This document shows positions 35,856-44,373 of a DNA stretch of 64,000 bases, one piece after another. A program made the position numbers and the translations under genes. The notes under the pieces were generated by a model. That model saw only the letters and a list, made by a program, of their open reading frames with translations, had not been told where the DNA came from and searched no databases. Location of the stretch: NCBI RefSeq assembly GCF_900143075.1, contig NZ_FRCY01000003.1, forward strand, positions 124,001-188,000, written 5' to 3'. This stretch comes from Cyclobacterium lianum. GTDB taxonomy: Bacteria; Bacteroidota; Bacteroidia; Cytophagales; Cyclobacteriaceae. Positions within the stretch are counted from its first letter, which is position 1; every line of letters starts with the position of its first letter.

Positions 35856-37289
35856 TTATACCAATGGGAAAAGCTTTGCTGCCAACAAGATAGTCAACAA
35901 TCCAACTACTCCCATAATTGTCAGTAAAGGTGAAAAGGTCTTCAGGGCCTCCTTTTCTGTAAGGTTACTCATCTTGCATACGATCCAGAAACCACTGTCA
36001 TTCATCCAGGGAATAAGTTTGGAACCACAGGCAATGGAAAGCCCCAGGTACAACTGATGGTAGTCCAATGAAGCTGTTGACATTCCGGAAAGTATACCAG
36101 AAGCAGTTATCATGGCTACAGTGGCAGATCCCTGCGCGGTTCTTACCAGAGCGGTAATAAAAAATGCCAGGGGTATCAGGGCCATTTGAAAACCTTCGGT
36201 GATCGATTCTATCCGCATGCTTATCCCGGTTTGCTGTAGCATTGCACCAAAGGCACCCCCTGCTGCGGTAATCAAAATGATCACCCCTCCACTCGTCAGC
36301 GCCGCCTGAACAGCCCCCTTCATACCGGATCTCTCCCTGTCTTGCTGAAAATACAAAGTCAACAAAGCGGCCAGAGCGCCCAGGATCAAAGCCATGTTTT
36401 TTTCTCCCAGAAAATGGATGATATTGAACAGCATGTTCAAAGTACCTGCATCTGCCTCCGCCCAGAACGTACTGATGGTGGCACTCCCGGTAATCAGGCC
36501 CAGGGGGATAAGGATGGGAGATAAGGATGCCCCAAGCGATGGCAATTGGGTACTGCCTTTTTCTGCCAGTGACTGGATTTCAGCCAGTGGAGCATCCAAT
36601 GAATCTCTTAGCGGAATTTGATTCTTTTTATTGGCCCAGAGGGCAAAAATATACCCTACCGCGATGGTGACGAGGCCAACCAAAAAGCCGCCTACCATCA
36701 TCATTCCAATAGGAATGTTCATCTCAGCAATCAGGAACAACGGACCAGGTGTAGGGGGAACCAGGGAGTTGGCCATGGCCGCCCCGGCAGTAATGCATAG
36801 CACAAGCAGCAGGTAACTTCTCGTCAATCTCATGGCCATGGCCTTTGCCAGAGGTATCATCAGATAAAAAACGGTATCAAAAAAAACCGGTATCCCAAGG
36901 AAAAAACTGCCACTTAAAAATGCCAGAGGCGCATTTTTTTCACCCGTCAAGCCCAGAATAGCCCGCACTATCCGCTCTGCCGCACCACTCATGAGCATGG
37001 ATTTACCAATGATCGCCGCCATAGCGATCAGTATTCCTATTTTTCCCACCGTATTCCCAAATGCGCTGGCAATTCTTTCTCCGATAGCGGTATTCGCAAG
37101 GGCATTGGCAGCAGCTTCAGATTGGCCTCTCCCAAGTGCAAACTCAACTATTGCATCGTAGGGAGTCATCCAGGCCACCACAAGGGCTGCAAGCAGCAAA
37201 GCAATAAAGGGATTTAGCTTACCAGCCAAAATGCCGCCTACCACAATCAGCATGCCTGCCAACAAAATAAAAAAAGGATCCTGCATCAT
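35856..37289 (-). CDS. GntP-family sugar-acid:H+ symporter
   Basis: The protein has 477 residues and about 12-14 membrane segments. LLAALVVAWMTPYDA, FFLGIPVFFDTVFYLMIPL, LVPPTPGPLFLIAEM and RTAQGSATVAMITASGI are GntP signatures. The family imports gluconate and similar acids with protons. Its ATG overlaps the stop of the aldolase gene by 4 bp, so the two are coupled, and the pathway around it makes glucarate or another aldarate the likely cargo. Confidence 0.93.
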   Translation of the reverse strand: MMQDPFFILLAGMLIVVGGILAGKLNPFIALLLAALVVAWMTPYDAIVEFALGRGQSEAAANALANTAIGERIASAFGNTVGKIGILIAMAAIIGKSMLMSGAAERIVRAILGLTGEKNAPLAFLSGSFFLGIPVFFDTVFYLMIPLAKAMAMRLTRSYLLLVLCITAGAAMANSLVPPTPGPLFLIAEMNIPIGMMMVGGFLVGLVTIAVGYIFALWANKKNQIPLRDSLDAPLAEIQSLAEKGSTQLPSLGASLSPILIPLGLITGSATISTFWAEADAGTLNMLFNIIHFLGEKNMALILGALAALLTLYFQQDRERSGMKGAVQAALTSGGVIILITAAGGAFGAMLQQTGISMRIESITEGFQMALIPLAFFITALVRTAQGSATVAMITASGILSGMSTASLDYHQLYLGLSIACGSKLIPWMNDSGFWIVCKMSNLTEKEALKTFSPLLTIMGVVGLLTILLAAKLFPLV

Positions 37290-38059
37290 TTTGTCTGCTT
37301 TTTGAATCGGCTAAGCTTACTGTGTAAATCGCGGGCGCCATTGGCCACAAAGGTGGCATCAGACCCACAGGCAATGAGTTGGATGCCCAGGTCCTGGTAC
37401 TTTTCAAAATCCTGAGGATCAAAGATCAAAATCCCTACCGCCTTGGAGGCTTTTTTAGCCGCACCTACGATCCGATCTACTGCTTCCAGAAACAGGGGAT
37501 GGCTGGTCTCCCCATCAATTCCCATGGCCACCGTCAGATCAGCGGGGCCAATGAAGAGCACATCCACTCCGGGAGTAGCGGCTATTTCATCAAGATCGTC
37601 CAGTGCCGATAGGGTTTCGATTTGAATGATCCCCAAAAGTTCATTCCAGGTATTGGCTTTGTAACGGTTAAAATCCTTACCGAAACCCGTTGCGCGCACC
37701 ATTTTGGCGACACCACGGATTCCCTTTGGTGGATAATGCATACCCTGTACGGCGGTCCGCGCTTCATGAGCTGAATTGATTCGGGGGCACATGACACCCT
37801 GGGCGCCCAGATCAAGTACGCGATGAATGCGTTCTTTCTGGTAACTTTCTACCCGTACAATGGCCCCTGCCGCCGTATGCTCAAGGGCCTGTAGCTGGTG
37901 CAGCAGATCCTTAGGTTCACCGGCACCGTGCTCCAGGTCTATCAATACCCAATCGAAGCCGGAAAGTCCTACAATTTCAGCGGTAACTGAGCTGCCTAAA
38001 TTCAGCCAGCAGCCTATCAGGGTTTCTCCGGATTTTAATCTCTTTTTAATTTGCTTCAT
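37286..38059 (-). CDS. HpcH/HpaI-family aldolase, probable 5-keto-4-deoxy-glucarate aldolase
   Basis: The protein has 257 residues. It is a class II, metal-dependent pyruvate aldolase: GFDWVLIDLEHG at the start of the barrel, GAQGVMCPRINS, IQIETLSALDDLDEI with metal-binding Glu, and FIGPADLTVAMG with metal-binding Asp are typical. Together with gudD and the reductase it completes a GarL-type route that splits 5-keto-4-deoxy-glucarate into pyruvate and tartronate semialdehyde. It lies between susD and gntP in the operon. Homologues act on other 2-keto-3-deoxy acids, so specificity is inferred from context. Confidence 0.9.
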   Translation of the reverse strand: MKQIKKRLKSGETLIGCWLNLGSSVTAEIVGLSGFDWVLIDLEHGAGEPKDLLHQLQALEHTAAGAIVRVESYQKERIHRVLDLGAQGVMCPRINSAHEARTAVQGMHYPPKGIRGVAKMVRATGFGKDFNRYKANTWNELLGIIQIETLSALDDLDEIAATPGVDVLFIGPADLTVAMGIDGETSHPLFLEAVDRIVGAAKKASKAVGILIFDPQDFEKYQDLGIQLIACGSDATFVANGARDLHSKLSRFKKQTK

Positions 38060-38122
38060 AGAAAAACTATCGCGTGGTTATTTGGAAGAAAGGACTAAAG
38101 TTAGAATTTTATTAACAAAAAC

Positions 38123-39646
38123 CTACTCTACATCCCACCAAACCCGCGTATCCATGTTATTGGGACCCTGTCGGCTAATGGCCGCCTGGACATTATCGGC
38201 GTTGACATTGATTTCTGCATCGGTATAGGAAAGCCGCCGTATAAATTCTTCGTTTTGCAGGTCCGACCCCGGATAAGGGTTGGGCGATAAATCCGGAAAC
38301 CCACTTCTCCTGAAATTTGCCCAGGCTTCAGGCCCTAAAAGGAAAGTAGCCACCCAATATTGGGTATTGATCAGTTCGAGTTCCTCTCCGGCGAGCAGCG
38401 GATGGGTCTGCAGATAAGCCTGTATGTCGGCTTCTGCTATAGCTACTGAGGGTCCGTAGGAAGCCAACTGTTCCATATGGGCCCTGATGCCATTGGCATA
38501 CAAAATGGCTGCGTCTCCCGGCACCCAGTCCCGCACCACAGCTTCAGCCAGGAGCAGTTGTGTCTGTGCATGCGTGACCAGAAAACTAGGCGCCTGTGGA
38601 TTGGCCATTCTGGTCCGGTCCAATTGACTGTAATCCCAAAGGCTGGCCAGGTTGCTGGCGGCCACGGCTTCACTGATCGTGGTATTGTCATACCCCAAAG
38701 GCATACCAATCTGCACGGCAGGGTCTCTGACGGCGGTGCCTTCGTTCTGGGAGGCACCACTTGTAGCACCGACATACCTGACCGCAATTGACGCCAGCCT
38801 GGGATCATCATTTTCCGACAGAAAGGAAACGAAGTCTTCGGCAAGGTAGAAAAAGGCGGATTGTCCGCCATTCAGTTGTGCCCCGATATTATTGTTATAA
38901 TTGGCCGTATGCCGGATGATTGCATTGTCGTTGTTGTCCAGCATCAGTCCTCCGTTCACAGCTTTGACTACGTACTCTCTGGCTTTTGAAGGGTTTATCT
39001 TGGTTAGCCGCATGGCCGCCCTAAGCAGCAGGGAATTCCCCAGTCTTTTCCATTTCTGAAGGTCGCCGGAATATAACACTTCACTGGGGACACCAGGACC
39101 AGCCGGGTCAATAGACGCGGTGGCATTTTCAAGTTCCTGCAGGATATCGTCGTAAATTTGCTCCTGGGGATCGTATTCAGGATTGGTAATCCCCTCCCGA
39201 AATACTTTTCCTGCGTCAAAATACGGAACATCCCCATAGGTGTCTGTCAGCATCATAAAGGTGTAAGCTTTCCAGATCCGGATCAATTGATACAAGTTGT
39301 TGTATTCGGGGCGACCCTGCGTTACCACCAGGGCATCTGCCAGGTCCTTGATGATGTCCCTGTAGCCTCGCTGCCAATTTCCGGCAGCCACATTCCTGTT
39401 GTCCTGATTGTAATTGCCGGCAGCACCTACTCCACTGAATGGCGTAATCATCTGCTTGACAATGGTGGTTTCATAACTTAGATTGCCATAAACGGGAGCA
39501 CTGGCTACAATCGCCGTATTCAACTGATAGACCGGTTCTATGGAAGTAAGCGCATTGGGATTGACATTCATTTCATCAAACCCGCTGTCACATGATATCC
39601 AGGACAGGACACTGAATAGGAGGAGGTATATTGGAAACTTTTTCAT
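38123..39646 (-). CDS. SusD-family nutrient-binding lipoprotein, unit 2
   Basis: From ATG at 39646 the protein has 507 residues with a good lipobox (LSWISC); an upstream extension to 39733 in the same frame runs through a repeat and is rejected. The fold motifs match SusD1: GFDEMNVNP, YGDVPYFDAG, RRSGFPDLSPNPYPG, and AAISRQGP near the end. It should bind the substrate of unit 2 at the cell surface. The start codon and 5' leader come from repeat copy C, which occupies most of the gap to susC. Confidence 0.92.
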   Translation of the reverse strand: MKKFPIYLLLFSVLSWISCDSGFDEMNVNPNALTSIEPVYQLNTAIVASAPVYGNLSYETTIVKQMITPFSGVGAAGNYNQDNRNVAAGNWQRGYRDIIKDLADALVVTQGRPEYNNLYQLIRIWKAYTFMMLTDTYGDVPYFDAGKVFREGITNPEYDPQEQIYDDILQELENATASIDPAGPGVPSEVLYSGDLQKWKRLGNSLLLRAAMRLTKINPSKAREYVVKAVNGGLMLDNNDNAIIRHTANYNNNIGAQLNGGQSAFFYLAEDFVSFLSENDDPRLASIAVRYVGATSGASQNEGTAVRDPAVQIGMPLGYDNTTISEAVAASNLASLWDYSQLDRTRMANPQAPSFLVTHAQTQLLLAEAVVRDWVPGDAAILYANGIRAHMEQLASYGPSVAIAEADIQAYLQTHPLLAGEELELINTQYWVATFLLGPEAWANFRRSGFPDLSPNPYPGSDLQNEEFIRRLSYTDAEINVNADNVQAAISRQGPNNMDTRVWWDVE

Positions 39647-39776
39647 GTGTTTATAATTTGTTTTTTTATTGGTCTGAGATCCGCCCGCAGGACGCCAGTC
39701 AGACAGGAAATGTATGGCGATTAGAATAATCAATATAATGTGTGTTTGATGGTGATTTTGATCGCGTCGATTTCAT
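39641..39776 (-). repeat. Dispersed leader-like repeat, copy C, between susC and susD
   Basis: It shares TTTCATGTGTTTATAATTTG and TCGATTTCAT ends with copies A and B, and the middle CCGCCCGCAGGACGCCAGTC, then AGACAGGAAA, with copy B. It fills most of the 149-bp gap between susC and susD of unit 2; the paralogous pair in unit 1 has a gap of only 5 bp and no repeat. Confidence 0.65.
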
Positions 39777-39795
39777 CTCGCGATGGGTTACTTTG

Positions 39796-42700
39796 TTAAA
39801 ATTTCAAATTGAGATTGAAGCCGATACTTCTGGTGATGGGTAATCCCGTAGCCTCCAGGCCCATCATATTATCTGAGGGAAATCCAAACTGGTCCGGATG
39901 GATATGGGGAACCCACTTTTTGATGACAGCCACATTATTTGCCACTGCATTCAGCTTCAACCCGCGAATGGGAAAGTTGGCGGGAAGCTTTCCGGTAAAA
40001 TCATAACCCAGAGAGATCTGCCGCAATTGCCACAAGCCAGCGTTGAAAACCGATTCTTCCGACAACCTGAGGGAACGTACCGATTCGTAATAAGCCTGAA
40101 CTTCCGATTGCGTCGTATTGATCTCACCATTCGGATTGACACCTTCTCCTACCACATAGCCGACATCTCTGCCGGGCAGGGTACCTTTGTCCAGCCCATG
40201 TCTCCAGGCATTGATATGTGTACCTGAAATCATCTTGTGTCCCAACTTGAAATCAATCAGGAAAGAAAGGTTTACCCCCATGTAATCGAAGCCGTTTGTA
40301 ATTCCGCCAACCCACAAAGGGATGGCACTTCCGAAGGGTATCTGCTCTGGAGTTCGCAGCGGACGTCCATTACCTGCGTCGTGTACAATTCTACCCTGTT
40401 CGTCCCGGAGGTATCCAAAGCCATACAACTGGGCCATGGGCTCGCCCACTACATGCCTGAGTTCACCATGGAAATCTGCAGTCCCCACGGTGATGGAGTT
40501 GTCGCTGACATCATCGCCCAGATCCAGCACCTCAGTAATATTGTAGGCAGCGTTCATATTGGTATACCACTTGAACTTCTGGGTAAGGACCGGCTGGAGG
40601 TTAAGCATCATTTCTACTCCTGTATTGCTACTTTTGCCGACATTGATCAGTTGAGTCAAAAATCCCGTCGCATCTGAAAGCTGCGCCCGTAGGATCTGGT
40701 CGGAAGAAAGTTTATTGTAATAGGTAAACTCAAAACCTACCCGATGGTCAAAAAGCTGCATTTCGAGTCCAAATTCATGTTCTGTTACGGTCATTGGCCT
40801 GAGATTGGCATTGGGAACCACAGAACCGCTGATGCCTCCCAGGGGCTGGGATACACCATTTGAATTGGGAAACTGCTGGGCATTGATCCCATAAAAAAGA
40901 TTGTTCGAATAAGGCTGCACATCTGTGTCGCTGCCGACCTGAGAATATGCCGCTCTTAGTTTTCCGAATGATATCCACTCGGGAAGGGTCGCCCCAAAGG
41001 CCTGGGAAAAGACAAAACTTCCTGTCACCGACGGATACAAGATGCTTCTGTTGGCAGGAGATAAGGTAGAAAACCAATCGTTTCTAACTGTGCCATTGAT
41101 GTAAAGAAACTCCTTGTAATTGATTTCAGATGCTGCGTAGAGAGAGTTAACCTGTCGTTCGGAAAACTGGTAAATGGGATCTCTTAGCCGGCTGTTTCCA
41201 ATAGTATACAGGTCTCTGGAAAAAAAGTCCTCAACGAACACGTTGTGTCTGCTGAATTTCCTGTACATCTGATTGCCACCCAGGTTGATATCCACGCCGA
41301 AATTTCCGAATTGCCTGTTGGCTCCCAGTAAAAAGTCCGTATTTAACTCCCGCACCATGCTGGCATCCTGTACGTATTGTCCATTGACAAAACCCGGGGG
41401 AGCCGGTACCTGGCGCTGGGTCCCGTGCGGCAGATTATACTCCTGTTCCCTGGCATAAAAATCCTGCCCTACCCTACCCTGCAAAAACAACCAATCCGTA
41501 ATATTATACCTTGCTGTCAGGTTTCCAAATATCCTGTCCCGGTCAATAAGATCAAATCGTTTCAGGGCAAAGTAGGGATTTGTCCTGTTGGTAAACCTGG
41601 ACCATATGGTTTCATTCCCATTTTCGTCTTCCATATTTTCCCTCAGTACGTCCAGGGGCATGGAGGTGGCCAGCGTATAGATGACTACCGGACTATAATC
41701 CTGTTCGGCAATATTGGGTGGATTTTTGCGGTGCTCTTTCGAATAATTGATATTTCCTGACACGGTAAGTTTTTTCGCAAGGGTCTGCGTGAAACCCAGA
41801 TTGACTGTTTTTCGGTTAAAATCAGAATTGGGTAGGATCACCTGGTTGTCCATATTGGAAATCATCAGGTTAAATCCACCATTTTCTCCTGAGGAAGCAA
41901 GGCTGATCGAATTGGTCCAGGTATAGCCCTGGCGGTAATAGTCCTTTACATGATTTCGCTGAGGTTCGTAAGGAACCTCCAGCCCGTCAAAAAGTATGTG
42001 CGTCATCCCCGGTTCAAATTTCTCGCCAAAGCTCCATACACCAGAAGTAGGAAATGGAGCAGTGGGCCGATTGCCGTTTTCACCCTGTCCATATTCAAAT
42101 TGGTAATCTCTGTAATCAAGTGGAGTATCTGTAGAAAAATTACTGTTGATTTCCAGCCCTACCCCTTTGCCTTCTCCCTTGTTTTTGGTAGTGATCATGA
42201 TCACTCCGTCTTTTGCCCGGGACCCATAAAGGGCCGATGCAGCTCCGCCTTTGAGGACTGTCAGGGACTCGATATTGTCCGGATTGATGCTGTTCAGCCC
42301 GTCACCGCTATCTGATGTCCGGTTACTCCCCCGATCACCATAATCTCCCCTGGCTCCAAAATTGGTATTGTCGATCGGGATTCCATCTACCACAATCAGA
42401 GGAGAATTGTTTCCCCCAAAAGAGGATTGGCCCCGGATTCTGATCTTGCTGGTCCCGGATGGACCGGCTCCCAATGGTGTGATGTTAACTCCCGCCATTT
42501 TCCCCTGAAGCGCATTCATGAAATTGGGTGTCCTGTTGATGGTCATTTCCTCTGATTCCACCGTTGAGGTAGCATATCCCAGACTTTTGGCTTCCCTTTT
42601 AATACCCAATGCCGTTACCACGACCTCATCCAGACCTGAAATATCTTCAGCCATGGTTACATTGACCAGATCGCTGGAACCAACTGTTATTCTCTGGGTT

Positions 42701-43053
42701 TGGAAACCAATAAATGAAAACAACAATACCTGACCCGGATCTGCTTCAATTGTATAATCTCCATCCAGATTGGTAACTGTTCCCTGGTTACTCCCTTCCA
42801 GAAGCACAGATACTCCAGGCAAGGGAATGCCGTTGGTATCAGTAACCTTTCCCTGTATGGTAATAAAAAACAGGTTTTCTTCCAGGTATTCCGCTGAAAG
42901 AGAGGAGGGCAGCGGAGGCAGGTTTTCGGCAACTGATAAAATGCCGTTACCCTTATCTGCTGCATTTACTGCTGAATGGAGCAGCAAAATAATACAGCAG
43001 CAAATCATTCGGCCGAATTTTAATGGACCGGGTTTCGATAACACTTTTTTCAT
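39796..43053 (-). CDS. SusC/RagA TonB-linked receptor without STN domain, unit 2
   Basis: From ATG at 43053 (MKKVLSKPGPLKFGRM, with a signal ending VNAA) the protein has 1085 residues. A carboxypeptidase-regulatory-like domain follows at about residues 60-145 (ITIQGKVTDTNGIPLPGVSV), then the plug (DEVVVTALGIKREAKSLGYA) and the barrel ending SIGFNLNLKF. Plug and barrel are very close to SusC1. It lacks the STN domain, and no sigma/anti-sigma pair lies upstream, so it is not controlled by transenvelope signalling of the FecR type. It imports the unit 2 substrate. Confidence 0.94.
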   Translation of the reverse strand: MKKVLSKPGPLKFGRMICCCIILLLHSAVNAADKGNGILSVAENLPPLPSSLSAEYLEENLFFITIQGKVTDTNGIPLPGVSVLLEGSNQGTVTNLDGDYTIEADPGQVLLFSFIGFQTQRITVGSSDLVNVTMAEDISGLDEVVVTALGIKREAKSLGYATSTVESEEMTINRTPNFMNALQGKMAGVNITPLGAGPSGTSKIRIRGQSSFGGNNSPLIVVDGIPIDNTNFGARGDYGDRGSNRTSDSGDGLNSINPDNIESLTVLKGGAASALYGSRAKDGVIMITTKNKGEGKGVGLEINSNFSTDTPLDYRDYQFEYGQGENGNRPTAPFPTSGVWSFGEKFEPGMTHILFDGLEVPYEPQRNHVKDYYRQGYTWTNSISLASSGENGGFNLMISNMDNQVILPNSDFNRKTVNLGFTQTLAKKLTVSGNINYSKEHRKNPPNIAEQDYSPVVIYTLATSMPLDVLRENMEDENGNETIWSRFTNRTNPYFALKRFDLIDRDRIFGNLTARYNITDWLFLQGRVGQDFYAREQEYNLPHGTQRQVPAPPGFVNGQYVQDASMVRELNTDFLLGANRQFGNFGVDINLGGNQMYRKFSRHNVFVEDFFSRDLYTIGNSRLRDPIYQFSERQVNSLYAASEINYKEFLYINGTVRNDWFSTLSPANRSILYPSVTGSFVFSQAFGATLPEWISFGKLRAAYSQVGSDTDVQPYSNNLFYGINAQQFPNSNGVSQPLGGISGSVVPNANLRPMTVTEHEFGLEMQLFDHRVGFEFTYYNKLSSDQILRAQLSDATGFLTQLINVGKSSNTGVEMMLNLQPVLTQKFKWYTNMNAAYNITEVLDLGDDVSDNSITVGTADFHGELRHVVGEPMAQLYGFGYLRDEQGRIVHDAGNGRPLRTPEQIPFGSAIPLWVGGITNGFDYMGVNLSFLIDFKLGHKMISGTHINAWRHGLDKGTLPGRDVGYVVGEGVNPNGEINTTQSEVQAYYESVRSLRLSEESVFNAGLWQLRQISLGYDFTGKLPANFPIRGLKLNAVANNVAVIKKWVPHIHPDQFGFPSDNMMGLEATGLPITRSIGFNLNLKF

Positions 43054-43688
43054 GGCATATTGGGTATAATTTGAAGAACTGATAAAGTCGGGTCCCCAGG
43101 ACTGCATCCATCGGGACGATGACACAATTGGTTATGGACTCAGGGAACCTACACAATATTAATAGGCTATTTTATTTTATTTCAAATGATATTACCTATA
43201 TATCTCTATAAATTAAAATTTACTGATGTATACTAGCATTTTTACAGTAATTTTAAAAATATAATTATTTCAATAAAAAAATTTTATAATTTGGTATGAG
43301 TTTTTGTGAAAATGGCAAGCATGTCGCCAGATATACCTTCGGAGAAACCGCCGTTCACGGGCAGAATAGAAATTTGTAGGGACGGACGATCCGGACAATT
43401 GTTCTGGACAATCTGAAACTCCAAAGTGAGCAATCAGCCGCTGCAAATCTTATTCAGACCGGTCAGGTTCAAATGAGAGGTCGCAAATAATGCATACCGG
43501 GCTGACTTCCATCTGCGAAATTAGCCAGAGATCCGGACAGCCATATAAAATCAGGCTGGGGGAAAGCTGCTGGCCAGGCAAAATCAAATAAAGCGATATG
43601 AGTGTGCCCCAGATTGGTTTCTTGCTGATAATATTTATATTTTTACGTATTGCAGGGTAATGGGAAATACCATAAAGCAAAGTAAAAA
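43054..43688. other. Divergent intergenic region between susC2 and moaD
   Basis: These 635 bp separate the divergent unit 2 and molybdopterin operons. The half near susC (about 43150-43300) is very AT-rich and should hold its promoter. The moaD-side half has ordinary composition, a direct repeat GGACAAT (43393-43399 and 43406-43412) containing the palindrome ACAATTGT, and no convincing gene; a minus-strand frame at 43450-43680 has no family likeness. I looked for a molybdenum-cofactor riboswitch and could not assemble one. Confidence 0.5.
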
Positions 43689-43928
43689 ATGGACATATTA
43701 CTATTCGGAATTGCCAGGGAAATAATAGGCGATCAGAAATTACGGCTTCCGGGAGACCATGGCATCGATACCGTGATGGGATTGAAAACCTGGCTGCTCA
43801 ATAACTACCCGCAAATGGGTAATCTTAATAGCCTGGCCATAGCTGTGGATCAGGAATATGCACAGGATGACCTGAAAATTCACGAAGGGCAGGAAATAGC
43901 CTTGATACCTCCTGTAAGCGGTGGCTGA
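43689..43928 (+). CDS. moaD: Molybdopterin synthase small subunit
   Basis: The protein has 79 residues, a ubiquitin-like sulfur carrier. MDILLFGIAREI at the start and the C terminus IALIPPVSGG are classic; the last Gly is adenylated and thiocarboxylated to donate sulfur to precursor Z. Its stop lies one base before the moaE ATG, as expected for the synthase pair. Confidence 0.94.
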   Translation: MDILLFGIAREIIGDQKLRLPGDHGIDTVMGLKTWLLNNYPQMGNLNSLAIAVDQEYAQDDLKIHEGQEIALIPPVSGG

Positions 43929-43929
43929 A

Positions 43930-44343
43930 ATGAAAAAAATAAAGCTGGTAAGTAAAATTGAGCTCGCCGGGCTATACGACTGGCTCCAACACCCTGAGGC
44001 AGGTGGCATAGACCTTTTTATAGGCAGCGTCAGAAATCACGCCCAGGGCAAAGAGGTGCTCAAACTCGTGTTTGAGGGCTACGAACCCATGGCCCTTCAT
44101 CAAATGGAAAAACTTGCCGATATAGCAGCCGGACGCTGGCCAGTCAAGAAACTATTGATGGTCCATGCACTCGGGATAAAAAACATAGGTGAGCCTGTGG
44201 TCGTGATCGGTGTGGCCTGCGCCCATAGAGATGATGCTTTTGAGGCTTGTAGATTCCTGATTGACGAGCTAAAAAAGACGGTTCCCATTTGGAAAAAAGA
44301 GTATTTTACCGATCATACGGTATGGGTCAATGCCCACCCCTGA
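43930..44343 (+). CDS. moaE: Molybdopterin synthase catalytic subunit
   Basis: From ATG at 43930 the protein has 137 residues (a GTG at 43921 would add three and overlap moaD). It forms the MoaD2E2 synthase that converts cyclic pyranopterin phosphate into molybdopterin. GSVRNHAQGKEV, FEGYEPMALHQM, HALGIKNIGE, VGVACAHRDDAF and VPIWKKEYF are typical; the last carries the active-site lysines. Confidence 0.94.
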   Translation: MKKIKLVSKIELAGLYDWLQHPEAGGIDLFIGSVRNHAQGKEVLKLVFEGYEPMALHQMEKLADIAAGRWPVKKLLMVHALGIKNIGEPVVVIGVACAHRDDAFEACRFLIDELKKTVPIWKKEYFTDHTVWVNAHP

Positions 44344-44373
44344 GCGCGTTTCGGTGATGATATAATTGTTACT

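Noticed and set aside
39647-39733. Longer N terminus for SusD of unit 2
   Set aside because: It is encoded by the dispersed repeat; the lipoprotein signal begins at 39646.
43054-43125. Longer N terminus for SusC of unit 2
   Set aside because: The signal peptide starts with MKK at 43053; the upstream residues have no export features.
43450-43680. 76-residue minus-strand frame upstream of moaD
   Set aside because: No domain, no clear start signal, and it overlaps the presumed promoter region.
43300-43688. Molybdenum-cofactor riboswitch before moaD
   Set aside because: Some GC-rich pairs are present, but I could not assemble the conserved fold; needs a covariance-model search.
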